Below are positions 43,163 to 50,938 of a stretch of DNA of 64,000 nt, one piece after another. The stretch covers positions 62,001 through 126,000 of the forward strand of contig NZ_WQPL01000019.1 in the NCBI RefSeq assembly GCF_018785245.1. Direction: 5' to 3'. A model generated the notes under the pieces. That model saw nothing but the letters and a program-made list of their open reading frames with translations, did no database searches and was not told the DNA's origin. How positions within the stretch are numbered: position 1 is the first letter of the stretch; every line of letters starts with the position of its first letter. The position numbers were made by a program, and so were the translations under genes. Origin of the DNA: Collinsella aerofaciens (GTDB lineage: Bacteria > Actinomycetota > Coriobacteriia > Coriobacteriales > Coriobacteriaceae).

Positions 43163-43340
43163 AACGTGGCGTTCCCAGTGTGCGGCGGAGGGGGCGGCCC
43201 TGAGACATATTAAGGTTGTCGCGAGTTCCGCACGAACAGGAGAGCACTTAATGTGCTCTCCGTCGTGAGCAGGACTGTAGAGCAGCAACCTTAATATGTC
43301 TCAGGGCCGCCCCCTCCGCCGCACACTGGGAACGTGCCAC
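43163..43340. repeat. Fold-back element 3 before rplC
   Basis: A perfect 49-bp inverted repeat (43170-43218 with 43286-43334), extending outward past a 2-nt indel to CGTGGC. The 67-nt core has GCGAGTTCCGCACG, the hairpin GGAGAGCAC-TTAAT-GTGCTCTCC and AGCAGGACTGTAGAGCAG. The core is nearly identical to that of element 2, yet the arms are unrelated. It fills the gap between the phosphatase gene and the rplC promoter region. Confidence 0.93.
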
Positions 43341-43383
43341 GCGCTTTACCTGCGTAAACAATGTGAGTGAAATATGAATCTCG

Positions 43384-43410
43384 ATGGATACGCCCGCAGC
43401 CGTGTATACT
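43384..43410 (+). promoter_or_regulatory. 26-bp box with TATACT upstream of rplC
   Basis: ATGGATACGCCCGCAGCC, then GTGTATAC, occurs here and, with three mismatches, at 45249-45274 before rplB. It ends in TATACT, a fair -10, but no -35 is evident at the normal distance. Probably a promoter-linked element for ribosomal-protein genes. Confidence 0.5.
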
Positions 43411-43443
43411 AAACAGCTGTGTGAAACCAGGGGAGTATTCTGG

Positions 43444-43573
43444 CTGGACAAAATGCCTGCTTAATAGGGTTGTCAGGTAGTCCGGGCGAAATACAAGGCT
43501 GGGGAGCACGTCGTGTAAGTAGTGGTCCTCTAGGGGCGTACGCTCGGTGGTGTACGCATTGTCCCAAGACCAC
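43444..43573 (+). promoter_or_regulatory. Structured leader of rplC operon
   Basis: Two stem-loops are visible. The first (43444-43485) pairs TGGAC with GTCC and CCTG with CAGG. The second (43522-43573) pairs GTGGTC/GACCAC, GGG/CCC and GCGTAC/GTACGC. They lie between the TATACT box and the start codon, in the place where other bacteria have an L4- or S10-operon autoregulatory leader. Confidence 0.45.
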
Positions 43574-43593
43574 GCGAGAGTTGGGATCATATC

Positions 43594-44214
43594 TTGATCA
43601 GCATGATTCTCGGCCGCAAGATTGGCATGACCCAGGTTTGGGACGAGGACGACAACGTCGTTCCCGTCACGGTCATCCAGGCTGGCCCCTGCGCTGTCTC
43701 GCAGGTTAAAACTCAGGCAACCGACGGCTATGACGCCGTCCAGATCGGTTTCGGCGACATCAAGGCCAAGAACGTGAACAAGCCCATGGCTGGTCACTTC
43801 GCCAAGGCTGGCGTCGAGCCTGTCCGCTTCCTTCGTGAGGTCCGCGTCGAGAACGGCGAGGAGCACAAGGTCGGCGAGGTCGTCACCGTCGCTGATTTCG
43901 CTGATGTCGAGAAGGTCGACGTCATCGGTACCTCCAAGGGTAAGGGCTTCCAGGGTCGCATCAAGCGCTGGGGTCAGCGCCGCGGTCCTATGACGCATGG
44001 TTCTCACTTCCAGCGTCACCCCGGTTCTATCGGTCAGTGCGCCTATCCTGCGCGCGTCCTCAAGGGCGTCAAGATGGCCGGTCACATGGGTAACGAGCGC
44101 GTTACCGTCAAGAACCTTTCCGTTGTCCGCATCGATGCCGAGCAGAACCTCATCTTGGTCAAGGGCGCTGTCCCGGGTGCCAAGAATGGTCTCGTCGCCA
44201 TCCGTATGGCCTAA
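43594..44214 (+). CDS. rplC: Ribosomal protein L3 (uL3)
   Basis: Early 50S assembly protein, 206 residues. [32 protein letters not shown] is the family start. [43 protein letters not shown] is the loop that reaches the peptidyl-transferase centre. TTG 43594 has GGGA seven bases upstream; an ATG three codons later lacks a good site. First gene of the rplC-rplX run, separated from rpsJ. Confidence 0.96.
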   Translation: MISMILGRKIGMTQVWDEDDNVVPVTVIQAGPCAVSQVKTQATDGYDAVQIGFGDIKAKNVNKPMAGHFAKAGVEPVRFLREVRVENGEEHKVGEVVTVADFADVEKVDVIGTSKGKGFQGRIKRWGQRRGPMTHGSHFQRHPGSIGQCAYPARVLKGVKMAGHMGNERVTVKNLSVVRIDAEQNLILVKGAVPGAKNGLVAIRMA

Positions 44215-44260
44215 GGGCCCAGCCCATTTAGCCCAGCGTCATACCAAGGAGAACACTTAA

Positions 44261-44887
44261 ATGGCAAAGTTTGAAGTAAAGAACAGCGAGGGCAAGAAGG
44301 TCGCCGAGGCCGAGCTCGCCGCTGAGGTGTACGGCATCGAGCCGAACATCCACGTTATGCACCACATCGTCAAGTGCCAGATGGCCTCTTGGCGTCAGGG
44401 CACCCAGTCCGCTAAGGGCCGCTCTGAGGTTTCCGGTGGCGGCAAGAAGCCTTGGCGTCAGAAGGGCACCGGCCGTGCCCGCCAGGGTTCCATCCGTGCT
44501 GCCCAGTGGCGTCACGGTGGCGTTGTCTTCGCCCCCAAGCCCCGTTCCTACGCTAAGCGTATGAACAACAAGGAGGTCAAGCTGGCTATGCGCTCCGCGC
44601 TGTCCGCCAAGCTGGCCGATGGCGAGCTCGTGCTCGTCGACGACTACGGCTTCGAGAAGCCTTCCACCAAGGCTGCCGTCGCCATGCTCAAGGCTCTCGG
44701 CCTTGAGGGCAAGCGCCTGACCATCATCGTTCGCGATGAGGACGTCAACGCCTACCTGTCGTTCCGCAACATTCCCAAGACGTTCATCATCACTGCCGAC
44801 GAGGCCAACACCTACGATCTCGTCAACAACAACGCCGTGCTGATGCCCGCCGACATCGCCGCTCACTTCGGGGAGGTGCTTGCATAA
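44261..44887 (+). CDS. rplD: Ribosomal protein L4 (uL4)
   Basis: 50S exit-tunnel protein, 208 residues. SWRQGTQSAKGRSEVSGGGKKPWRQKGTGRARQGSIRAAQWRHGG is the conserved tunnel loop near residues 43-88. AMRSALSAKLADGELVLVDD and NVPILL-like NNNAVLMPADIA end the protein. AAGGAG lies before ATG 44261. rplW starts at the base after its stop. In E. coli L4 also represses its own operon; whether that holds here is unknown. Confidence 0.97.
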   Translation: MAKFEVKNSEGKKVAEAELAAEVYGIEPNIHVMHHIVKCQMASWRQGTQSAKGRSEVSGGGKKPWRQKGTGRARQGSIRAAQWRHGGVVFAPKPRSYAKRMNNKEVKLAMRSALSAKLADGELVLVDDYGFEKPSTKAAVAMLKALGLEGKRLTIIVRDEDVNAYLSFRNIPKTFIITADEANTYDLVNNNAVLMPADIAAHFGEVLA

Positions 44888-45175
44888 ATGACCGCCCACG
44901 AGATCATCATCCGTCCGATCGTGTCCGAGCGTTCCTTCTCCGGCATGGAGCAGAACAAGTACACGTTCGAGGTCGCCAAGGATGCTAACAAGTATCAGAT
45001 CAAGGACGCTGTCGAGGAGATCTTCGGCGTCAAGGTCGTTCGCGTGAACACCCTGACGGTCAAGCCCAAGACCAAGCGCGTGCGCTATGTCGCCGGCAAG
45101 ACCCGTTCTTGGAAGAAGGCCATCGTCACGCTGGCCGAGGGCGACACCATCGAGGTCTTTGGCAACCAGGCCTAA
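44888..45175 (+). CDS. rplW: Ribosomal protein L23 (uL23)
   Basis: Exit-site protein that docks trigger factor and SRP, 95 residues. TAHEIIIRPIVSERSFSGMEQNKYTFEVAKDANKYQIKDAVEEIFGVKVVRVNTL matches the family throughout. The ATG follows the rplD stop directly, with GGGGAGG 12 nt upstream inside rplD. A 179-nt gap with a hairpin and a shared box then precedes rplB. Confidence 0.97.
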   Translation: MTAHEIIIRPIVSERSFSGMEQNKYTFEVAKDANKYQIKDAVEEIFGVKVVRVNTLTVKPKTKRVRYVAGKTRSWKKAIVTLAEGDTIEVFGNQA

Positions 45176-45191
45176 GACTCGCTGCTGTTGA

Positions 45192-45274
45192 GTGAGCTCA
45201 TGCCTCCCAAATAGGGGAGGCGAGAGCTCAAGGTTTTGGGCGTATAAAATGGACACGCCCGGAACCGTGTATAC
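45192..45274 (+). promoter_or_regulatory. Hairpin and 26-bp box between rplW and rplB
   Basis: GAGCTC plus GCCTCCC pair with GGGGAGGC plus GAGCTC (45192-45227). There is only a short T-run, so this is a weak terminator or a leader stem. The 26-bp box at 45249-45274 repeats the one upstream of rplC and ends in GTATACG. Together they suggest an internal promoter or attenuation point inside the S10 operon. Confidence 0.45.
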
Positions 45275-45354
45275 GTCCGGTGTCATCGCACCCGAGGCAG
45301 AACCTCGAATCCCTGTCTGCGATGGCTAACGGATTCCTATTGAAAGGGATTGTA

Positions 45355-46185
45355 ATGGCTGTAAAGCACCTTAAGCCGACCTCCGCTGGTAGGCGTTGGC
45401 AGACGATCTCCGATTTCTCCGAGATCACCTGCACCAAGCCCGAGAAGTCTCTTCTCGAGCCCCTGCCTAAGAAGGCCGGTCGTAACAACAACGGCCGCAT
45501 CACCACCCGCCACCAGGGCGGCGGCGTGAAGCGTCGTTACCGTGTGATCGACTTCAAGCGCAACAAGGACGGCGTGCCCGCCAAGGTTGCCACGATCGAG
45601 TACGATCCGAACCGTTCTGCTCGCATTGCTCTGCTGCACTACGCTGACGGTGAGAAGCGCTACATCCTGGCCCCCAAGGGCCTCGAGGTCGGTCAGACCA
45701 TCATGTCCGGTTCTGACGCCGACATCAAGCCGGGCAACGCTCTGCCCCTCGCCGACATCCCCGTCGGTACGCTCATCCACGCCGTCGAGTTCCAGCCGGG
45801 CAAGGGCGCTGCTATCGCCCGTTCCGCCGGTAACTCCTGCCAGCTGATGGGTAAGGAGGGCAAGTACGCTATCGTCCGTATGCCTTCCTCCGAGATGCGC
45901 CGCATCCTCGTTACCTGCCGCGCCACCGTCGGTGAGGTCGGCAACGCCGATCACTCCAACATCGTCATCGGCAAGGCCGGCCGTAAGCGTCACATGAACG
46001 TGCGCCCGACCGTCCGCGGTACCGTCATGAACCCTGTCGACCACCCGCACGGCGGTGGCGAGGGCAAGAACCACACCTCTGGTCGTCCCTCTGTTACCCC
46101 CTGGGGTAAGCCGACGAAGGGCCTTCGTACGCGCAAGAAGAAGAAGGTCTCGAACCAGCACATCATTCGTCGCCGTAAGAAGTAA
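45355..46185 (+). CDS. rplB: Ribosomal protein L2 (uL2)
   Basis: Core 50S protein near the peptidyl-transferase centre, 276 residues. [23 protein letters not shown] opens; [32 protein letters not shown] and [30 protein letters not shown] are diagnostic. The conserved HPHGG histidine is intact. GAAAGGGA lies 9 nt before ATG 45355; in-frame sequence upstream is leader. Confidence 0.97.
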   Translation: MAVKHLKPTSAGRRWQTISDFSEITCTKPEKSLLEPLPKKAGRNNNGRITTRHQGGGVKRRYRVIDFKRNKDGVPAKVATIEYDPNRSARIALLHYADGEKRYILAPKGLEVGQTIMSGSDADIKPGNALPLADIPVGTLIHAVEFQPGKGAAIARSAGNSCQLMGKEGKYAIVRMPSSEMRRILVTCRATVGEVGNADHSNIVIGKAGRKRHMNVRPTVRGTVMNPVDHPHGGGEGKNHTSGRPSVTPWGKPTKGLRTRKKKKVSNQHIIRRRKK

Positions 46186-46217
46186 TTTCGGATACCGAGT
46201 TTTAGGAGAAAGCACTT

Positions 46218-46478
46218 ATGAGCAGAAGTCTCAAAAAGGGCCCGTTCGTGGAGACTCGCCTTCTCTCGCGTATCACCGCGATGAACGAGGCTGGCAAGAA
46301 GGACGTCGTGAAGACCTGGTCCCGCGCGTCCACCATCTTCCCCGAGATGGTTGGTCACACCATCGCCGTCCACGACGGCCGCAAGCATGTGCCCGTGTAT
46401 GTTACCGAGTCCATGGTTGGTCACAAGCTCGGCGAGTTCGCGCCGACTCGTACGTTCCGTGGCCACAAGGCCAAATAG
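46218..46478 (+). CDS. rpsS: Ribosomal protein S19 (uS19)
   Basis: 30S head protein that contacts S13 and the A-site tRNA, 86 residues. [18 protein letters not shown] and [48 protein letters not shown] are typical throughout. TTAGGAG lies before the ATG. Between rplB and rplV in the standard order. Confidence 0.98.
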   Translation: MSRSLKKGPFVETRLLSRITAMNEAGKKDVVKTWSRASTIFPEMVGHTIAVHDGRKHVPVYVTESMVGHKLGEFAPTRTFRGHKAK

Positions 46479-46492
46479 GGGGTTAACCGTAA

Positions 46493-46864
46493 ATGGCAAC
46501 TAAGTCTATTGAAACTGAGGCCACCGAGGTTCGCGCCGTCGCTAAGTACGTGCGTGTTTCCCCCAGCAAGGCCCGCCTGGTGGTCGATCTGATCCGCCGC
46601 AAGCCTGTCGCTCAGGCCTTCGACATCCTCCACTTCTGCGACCGCGCCGTCGCCGTGGATGTCGAGAAGGTTCTCCGTTCCGCCGTTGCGAACGCCGAGA
46701 ACAACAACGGTCTGCGTGCCGACAACCTGGTTGTCGCCGCTGCCTATGTTGACGAGGGTCCGACGCTTAAGCGCATCCGTCCCCGCGCCAAGGGTTCCGC
46801 TTCTCGCATTCTGAAGCGTACTTCCCACATCACCGTCGTCGTTGCTCCTCGAAAGGAGGCGTAA
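46493..46864 (+). CDS. rplV: Ribosomal protein L22 (uL22)
   Basis: 50S tunnel-constriction protein, 123 residues. [32 protein letters not shown] and the beta-hairpin region [33 protein letters not shown] are intact. The start ATG follows a weak GGGGGTTAA site 14 nt after rpsS. An ~18-residue N-terminal extension ([13 protein letters not shown]) precedes the fold. Confidence 0.97.
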   Translation: MATKSIETEATEVRAVAKYVRVSPSKARLVVDLIRRKPVAQAFDILHFCDRAVAVDVEKVLRSAVANAENNNGLRADNLVVAAAYVDEGPTLKRIRPRAKGSASRILKRTSHITVVVAPRKEA

Positions 46865-46870
46865 AGCTGT

Positions 46871-47581
46871 ATGGGTCAGAAAGTCTACCCCACCGGCTTC
46901 CGTCTTGGCATCACCGAGAACTGGCGCTCCCGCTGGTTCGCAGAGAAGGATTACGCTAAGACCCTCGGTAACGATCTCGAGATCCGCAAGTACCTCGAGA
47001 AGCGTCTTTCCCGCGCAGCTGTCTCCCGCGTCGAGATCGAGCGCGCTGGCGACAAGGTGAAGGTCATCATCCTCACCGCTCGCCCTGGCGTTGTCATCGG
47101 TAAGAAGGGTGCCGAGATCGATACCCTCCGCACCGAGCTCGAGAAGGTTGCTGGCGTCTCCAAGGGCCAGCTCTCCGTCGACGTTGTCGAGATCAAGCGC
47201 CCCGAGCTCGACGCCAACCTCGTTGCTCAGTCCATTGCTGAGCAGCTCGAGGGCCGCGTTGCCTTCCGTCGCGCTATGCGCAAGGCTGTCCAGTCCGCCC
47301 GCAAGGCTGGCGCTAAGGGCATCCGTATCCAGTGCTCCGGTCGTCTCGGCGGTGCCGAGATGGGCCGTCGTGAGTGGTACCGCGAGGGTCGCGTGCCTCT
47401 GCACACCCTCCGTGCCAAGATCGACTACGGCACGGCTGTCGCCAGCACCACCATGGGCGCTTGCGGCGTGAAGGTCTGGATCTACCTGGGCGAGAAGCTC
47501 CCGGGCCAGCCTGTTCCCAACCCTGCACTCGAGGGCTCTTCCCGTCCTCGTCGTCGTAACTCCGAGAGGAGGGGTCAGTAG
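46871..47581 (+). CDS. rpsC: Ribosomal protein S3 (uS3)
   Basis: 30S head protein at the mRNA entry site with helicase activity, 236 residues. [29 protein letters not shown] opens. The KH domain has [20 protein letters not shown], and the C-terminal domain has [39 protein letters not shown] lies 12 nt before ATG 46871. The stop overlaps the rplP start by one base. Confidence 0.97.
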   Translation: MGQKVYPTGFRLGITENWRSRWFAEKDYAKTLGNDLEIRKYLEKRLSRAAVSRVEIERAGDKVKVIILTARPGVVIGKKGAEIDTLRTELEKVAGVSKGQLSVDVVEIKRPELDANLVAQSIAEQLEGRVAFRRAMRKAVQSARKAGAKGIRIQCSGRLGGAEMGRREWYREGRVPLHTLRAKIDYGTAVASTTMGACGVKVWIYLGEKLPGQPVPNPALEGSSRPRRRNSERRGQ

Positions 47582-48084
47582 TGCTTGCCCCTAAGCGTAT
47601 TCTTCACCGCAAGGTGCAGCGTGGCTCCATGAAGGGCCAGGCCAAGGGTAATACCGAGCTGCATTTCGGCGAGTTTGGTATCCAGGCTCTCGAGGCCCAT
47701 TGGATCACCAACCGTCAGATCGAGGCCGCTCGTATTGCCATGACCCGCTACATGAAGCGTGGCGGTCGTGTCTACATCACGATCTTCCCCGATAAGCCCA
47801 TCACCAAGAAGCCTGCCGAGACTCGCATGGGTTCTGGTAAGGGTAACCCCGAGGAGTGGGTGGCCGTCGTCAAGCCCGGCCGCATCATGTTCGAGGTCAA
47901 GGGTGTTCCCGAGGAGGTCGCTCGCGAGGCTCTGCGTCTTGCGCAGCACAAGCTCCCCATCAAGACCAAGATTGTTGCTGCCAAGAACGCTGAGCAGCGC
48001 ATCGAGAAGGAGATGGCTGAGGAGGCCGCTCTCGAGGCCAAGTGGGCTGCTGAGGACGCCGCCGCCGCCAAGGAGGAGAACTAA
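47581..48084 (+). CDS. rplP: Ribosomal protein L16 (uL16)
   Basis: 50S protein that positions A-site tRNA, 167 residues. GTG start giving [76 protein letters not shown] is diagnostic. GAGGAGG sits 8 nt upstream, inside rpsC. The C-terminus has an extra Ala/Glu-rich tail of about 30 residues ([26 protein letters not shown]) beyond the usual ~137-residue length, possibly typical of the clade. Confidence 0.96.
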   Translation: MLAPKRILHRKVQRGSMKGQAKGNTELHFGEFGIQALEAHWITNRQIEAARIAMTRYMKRGGRVYITIFPDKPITKKPAETRMGSGKGNPEEWVAVVKPGRIMFEVKGVPEEVAREALRLAQHKLPIKTKIVAAKNAEQRIEKEMAEEAALEAKWAAEDAAAAKEEN

Positions 48085-48299
48085 TGAAGCCCGCAGAGAT
48101 TCGTGAGCTCTCGGACGCTCAGCTCGTTGAGAAGCTGAAGGAAATGCGCGCCGAGCTCTTTAACCTTCGTTTCCAGATGGCCACCAGCCAGCTGGACAAC
48201 ACCGCTCGCGTCAACACCGTGAAGAAGGACATCGCTCGCGTCCTCACGGAGCAGCGCGCCCGCGAGATCGCAGCGGAGAAGTCCGCTGTCGCCGAGTAG
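48084..48299 (+). CDS. rpmC: Ribosomal protein L29 (uL29)
   Basis: Small helical 50S protein near the exit site, 71 residues. KPAEIRELSDAQLVEKLKEMRAELFNLRFQMATSQLDNTARVNTVKKDIARVLT fits the whole family. The ATG overlaps the rplP stop by one base, with AAGGAGG 6 nt upstream. Confidence 0.96.
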   Translation: MKPAEIRELSDAQLVEKLKEMRAELFNLRFQMATSQLDNTARVNTVKKDIARVLTEQRAREIAAEKSAVAE

Positions 48300-48315
48300 G
48301 ACCTAAGGAGAGAAC

Positions 48316-48576
48316 ATGACTGATTCGCGTAACTCGCGTAAGGTCCGTACGGGTGTCGTTACCTCTGTCTCCGGTGCCAAGACCATTGTTGTCACCATCA
48401 CCGAGCGCAAGCGTCACCCCAAGTACGGCAAGATGATGACCAGCTCCAAGAAGCTGCACGCTCACGACGAGGAGTGCACGGCTGGCGTGGGCGATACCGT
48501 CCGCGTTATGGAGACCCGTCCTATGTCCAAGATGAAGCGTTGGCGCCTCATCGAGGTCGTCGAGCGCGCTAAATAA
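48316..48576 (+). CDS. rpsQ: Ribosomal protein S17 (uS17)
   Basis: 30S early-binding protein, 86 residues. RKVRTGVVTSVSGAKTIVVTITERKRHPKYGKMMTSSKKLHAHDEECTAGVGDTVRVMETRPMSKMKRWRLIEVVERAK is a full-length match to the OB-fold family. CTAAGGAGA lies before the ATG. A 118-nt gap with strong secondary structure follows before rplN. Confidence 0.97.
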   Translation: MTDSRNSRKVRTGVVTSVSGAKTIVVTITERKRHPKYGKMMTSSKKLHAHDEECTAGVGDTVRVMETRPMSKMKRWRLIEVVERAK

Positions 48577-48593
48577 GCAGTCGCTCTTACGAC

Positions 48594-48669
48594 TTGTACG
48601 TTTCCGAAGATGTGCGTATGCCTGGCTTGCATACCACAGGCCGTATAAAGGCTGCGCACCTCTCTTCGG
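48594..48669 (+). promoter_or_regulatory. Structured gap at the S10/spc boundary before rplN
   Basis: An outer stem pairs CCGAAGA (48604-48610) with TCTTCGG (48663-48669) and GTGCG with CGCAC. It encloses the hairpin GTATGC/GCATAC (48616-48634) and a small GCC/GGC hairpin, giving a three-way-junction-like fold. TTGTAC-17-TATGCC (48594-48622) could alternatively be a promoter. This is where the spc operon starts in E. coli. Confidence 0.45.
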
Positions 48670-48694
48670 TTCTTAGTTCGGAGGAACATCTACC

Positions 48695-49063
48695 ATGATT
48701 CAGATGCAAACCATGCTGAACGTCGCCGACAACTCCGGCGCTCGCAAGATTCGCTGCATCAAGGTGCTTGGCGGTTCCAAGCGTCGTTATGCAGGCATCG
48801 GCGATGTGTTCATCGGTGCTGTCCAGGAGGCTACCCCTGGCGCCAACGTCAAGAAGAAGGACGTTGTCCGTTGCGTCGTCGTTCGCACCGTTAAGGAGAT
48901 CCGCCGCAAGGATGGCTCCTACATTCGCTTTGATGAGAACGCTTGCGTTGTCATCAACAACGATGGTTCGCCCGTCGGCACCCGTATCTTCGGGCCCGTC
49001 GCTCGCGAGCTTCGTGACAAGAAGTACATGAAGATCGTCTCGCTCGCTCCCGAGACCCTGTAG
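48695..49063 (+). CDS. rplN: Ribosomal protein L14 (uL14)
   Basis: 50S interface protein, 122 residues. [64 protein letters not shown] and [26 protein letters not shown] follow the family end to end. TTCGGAGGAA lies before the ATG. First gene after the structured gap; rplX is 13 nt downstream. Confidence 0.98.
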   Translation: MIQMQTMLNVADNSGARKIRCIKVLGGSKRRYAGIGDVFIGAVQEATPGANVKKKDVVRCVVVRTVKEIRRKDGSYIRFDENACVVINNDGSPVGTRIFGPVARELRDKKYMKIVSLAPETL

Positions 49064-49076
49064 TTAGGGGAGATAT

Positions 49077-49382
49077 ATGTATATCAAGAAGGGCGATAAG
49101 GTCCAGGTTCTCTCTGGCAAGGATCGCGGCAAGCAGGGCGTTATCCTGCGTGCTCTCCCCGCCGAGAACAAGGTCGTTGTCGAGGGCGTTTCGGTCGTCA
49201 AGAAGGCCGTCAAGCCCAACGCTGCCAACCAGCAGGGCGGCATCGTTTCGCAGGAGGCTCCCATCGATGCCTCCAACGTCAATCTCGTTTGCCCCGAGTG
49301 CGGTAAGGTTACCCGCGTCGGTCACGAGAAGGACGGTAAGAACAAGCTGCGCGTCTGCAAGAAGTGCGGCCACAAGTTCTAA
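49077..49382 (+). CDS. rplX: Ribosomal protein L24 (uL24)
   Basis: 50S assembly initiator, 101 residues. [47 protein letters not shown] is the KOW core. [27 protein letters not shown] near the C-terminus keeps a four-cysteine zinc-ribbon form. GGGGAGA lies before ATG 49077. The run of ribosomal genes stops here at a terminator, although rplE normally follows rplX. Confidence 0.97.
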   Translation: MYIKKGDKVQVLSGKDRGKQGVILRALPAENKVVVEGVSVVKKAVKPNAANQQGGIVSQEAPIDASNVNLVCPECGKVTRVGHEKDGKNKLRVCKKCGHKF

Positions 49383-49410
49383 GCTGCCCGCAACATCAAG
49401 TTGCTAGCAA

Positions 49411-49445
49411 AGGCCCGGATGCCCCACGGCACCCGGGCCTTTTTC
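49411..49445 (+). terminator. Terminator after rplX
   Basis: Stem AGGCCCGG(A)TGCC with GGCA(C)CCGGGCCT (49411-49440), followed by TTTTT. It ends the rplC-rplX transcript. Confidence 0.88.
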
Positions 49446-49454
49446 TATCCCCAC

Positions 49455-49605
49455 TCATTGGGGATACTCATTGGGGACAGACTTACATGAGTGATTGTGC
49501 TCATTGGGGACAGACTTAAATGAGTAGTCCCGGCAGTTGGGGACAGTCCCCATGTGTCGGCACCTAGGGACAGTCCTTTGATGTCTGGTGCCCCCGGAGG
49601 GGTGA
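49455..49605. repeat. REP-like block (GGGGACAG family)
   Basis: CTCATTGGGGACAGACTTA plus ATGAGT occurs at 49467-49492 and 49500-49525, exactly 33 bp apart. GGGGACAGTCCCC (palindrome) and GGCACC...GGTGCC around a further AGGGACAGTCC follow. This is the dispersed GACAGTCC repeat type often linked to RAYT-family transposases. No transposase gene is in the window. Confidence 0.7.
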
Positions 49606-49759
49606 AGTAATACAGCTGGCTCTGTCTTTAGGGCTTTGGTGCTCCGCTCCTATATGTTTCACAAGGATTGTCGCATGCGCATTTACGCGCAGAGTCTTGC
49701 GCGATGATGCGCATGGCCGCGCAAACATCTGTCAACCATGGCCAAATAATGACCGAAAA

Positions 49760-49804
49760 GCAAATATACACGCAAATACAAGCAAATGCGCGCTCATTTG
49801 TGCG
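49760..49804. promoter_or_regulatory. Candidate DeoR operator upstream of the oxidoreductase
   Basis: GCAAATA at 49760 and 49772, then GCAAATG-CGCGCT-CATTTG (49782-49800), an inverted pair. Repeated half-sites at near-helical spacing are usual for DeoR-family repressors. The DeoR gene at 50939 is in the operon it would control. Confidence 0.4.
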
Positions 49805-49855
49805 AATATAAGGCTGTTGGAAATGAAGAACTTCCGATGACTCAGGAGGCACATA

Positions 49856-50935
49856 ATGGCAGATTCCAAGCAGGCTCCACTCGATTCCGCGGCAGCCGCA
49901 AAGGCAGCGTTCGCTTCGGTTCAGGACAAGCCATTCCCCGATGATATCTTTACGGCTCCCGAGCTCCGCTGGGCCGTGATCGGTTGTGGCGTTATCGCCA
50001 ACCAGATGGCCCAGTCTCTCGCTCTTGCCGGCCGCAAGCTTGCGGGCGTCGCCAACCGCACGCTGTCTAAGGCTCAGGCTTTTGCCGAGCAGTATGGCAT
50101 CGAGAAGGTCTATGACACGGTCGAGGACCTCTATGCCGATCCGGATATCGACGCCGTCTATATCACCACCCCGCATAACACGCATATCACTTACCTGCGC
50201 GCCGCTCTGGCAGCTGGCAAGCACGTGCTCTGCGAAAAGGCCATTACCCTAAATTCTGCCGAGCTCGACGAGGCCTGTGCCATTGCCGACGAGCATAACG
50301 TGGTCCTCATGGACGCCACCACGGTGCTTCACATGCCCTTGTATCAGGAGCTGCGTCGTCGCATGGATGCTGGCGAGTTCGGCCGCATGAACCTCGCTCA
50401 GCTCAACTTTGGCAGCTACAAGGAGTACGGCGATTTGACCAATCGTTTCTACAATCGCAACCTTGCTGGCGGTGCCATGCTCGATATTGGCGTGTATGCC
50501 CTGTCCGTCATGCGCCTCTTTATGGCAAGCCAGCCCGCCGAGGTCGTTTCGCTGGGCAACACCTGTGAGACCGGCGTGGACGTTGCGGGCGGCATCGTCT
50601 GCCGTAATGCCGAGCAGCAGCTGGGTGTTGTGAGCCTTACGCTCCACTCCAAGCAGCCCAAGCGCTCGGTCATCAGCTTTGACAAGTGCTATATCGAGGT
50701 CAACGAGTATCCGCGTGCCGATCACGCGACCATCGTGTGGACTGCGGACGGTCACCGCGAGGAGGTCCACGCCGGCACCGAGGCTTACGCCCTTTGCTAT
50801 GAGATGGCCGATCTTGAGCAGGCCGTTGCCGGCGACGACTCCAAGCGCGAGCTGCTGGATTATGCTTCTGATGTTATGGAGCTTATGACCAAGCTCCGCG
50901 CCGACTGGGGAGTCGTGTACCCCGAGGAGGAGTAA
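49856..50935 (+). CDS. Gfo/Idh/MocA family oxidoreductase
   Basis: A 359-residue NAD(P)-dependent sugar or cyclitol dehydrogenase. The Rossmann part has RWAVIGCGVIANQMAQSLA, and CEKAITLNSAELDEA corresponds to the EKP motif, with Ala replacing Pro. The C-terminal domain has the conserved GGAMLDIGVYALSVMRLF with the Asp-Gly-x3-His-type active-site helix (here Asp-Ile-Gly). A 35-residue N-terminal extension precedes it. AGGAGG lies before ATG 49856. It is cotranscribed with the DeoR regulator 3 nt downstream, which fits sugar-responsive control. Substrate unknown. Confidence 0.88.
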   Translation: MADSKQAPLDSAAAAKAAFASVQDKPFPDDIFTAPELRWAVIGCGVIANQMAQSLALAGRKLAGVANRTLSKAQAFAEQYGIEKVYDTVEDLYADPDIDAVYITTPHNTHITYLRAALAAGKHVLCEKAITLNSAELDEACAIADEHNVVLMDATTVLHMPLYQELRRRMDAGEFGRMNLAQLNFGSYKEYGDLTNRFYNRNLAGGAMLDIGVYALSVMRLFMASQPAEVVSLGNTCETGVDVAGGIVCRNAEQQLGVVSLTLHSKQPKRSVISFDKCYIEVNEYPRADHATIVWTADGHREEVHAGTEAYALCYEMADLEQAVAGDDSKRELLDYASDVMELMTKLRADWGVVYPEEE

Positions 50936-50938
50936 GCG

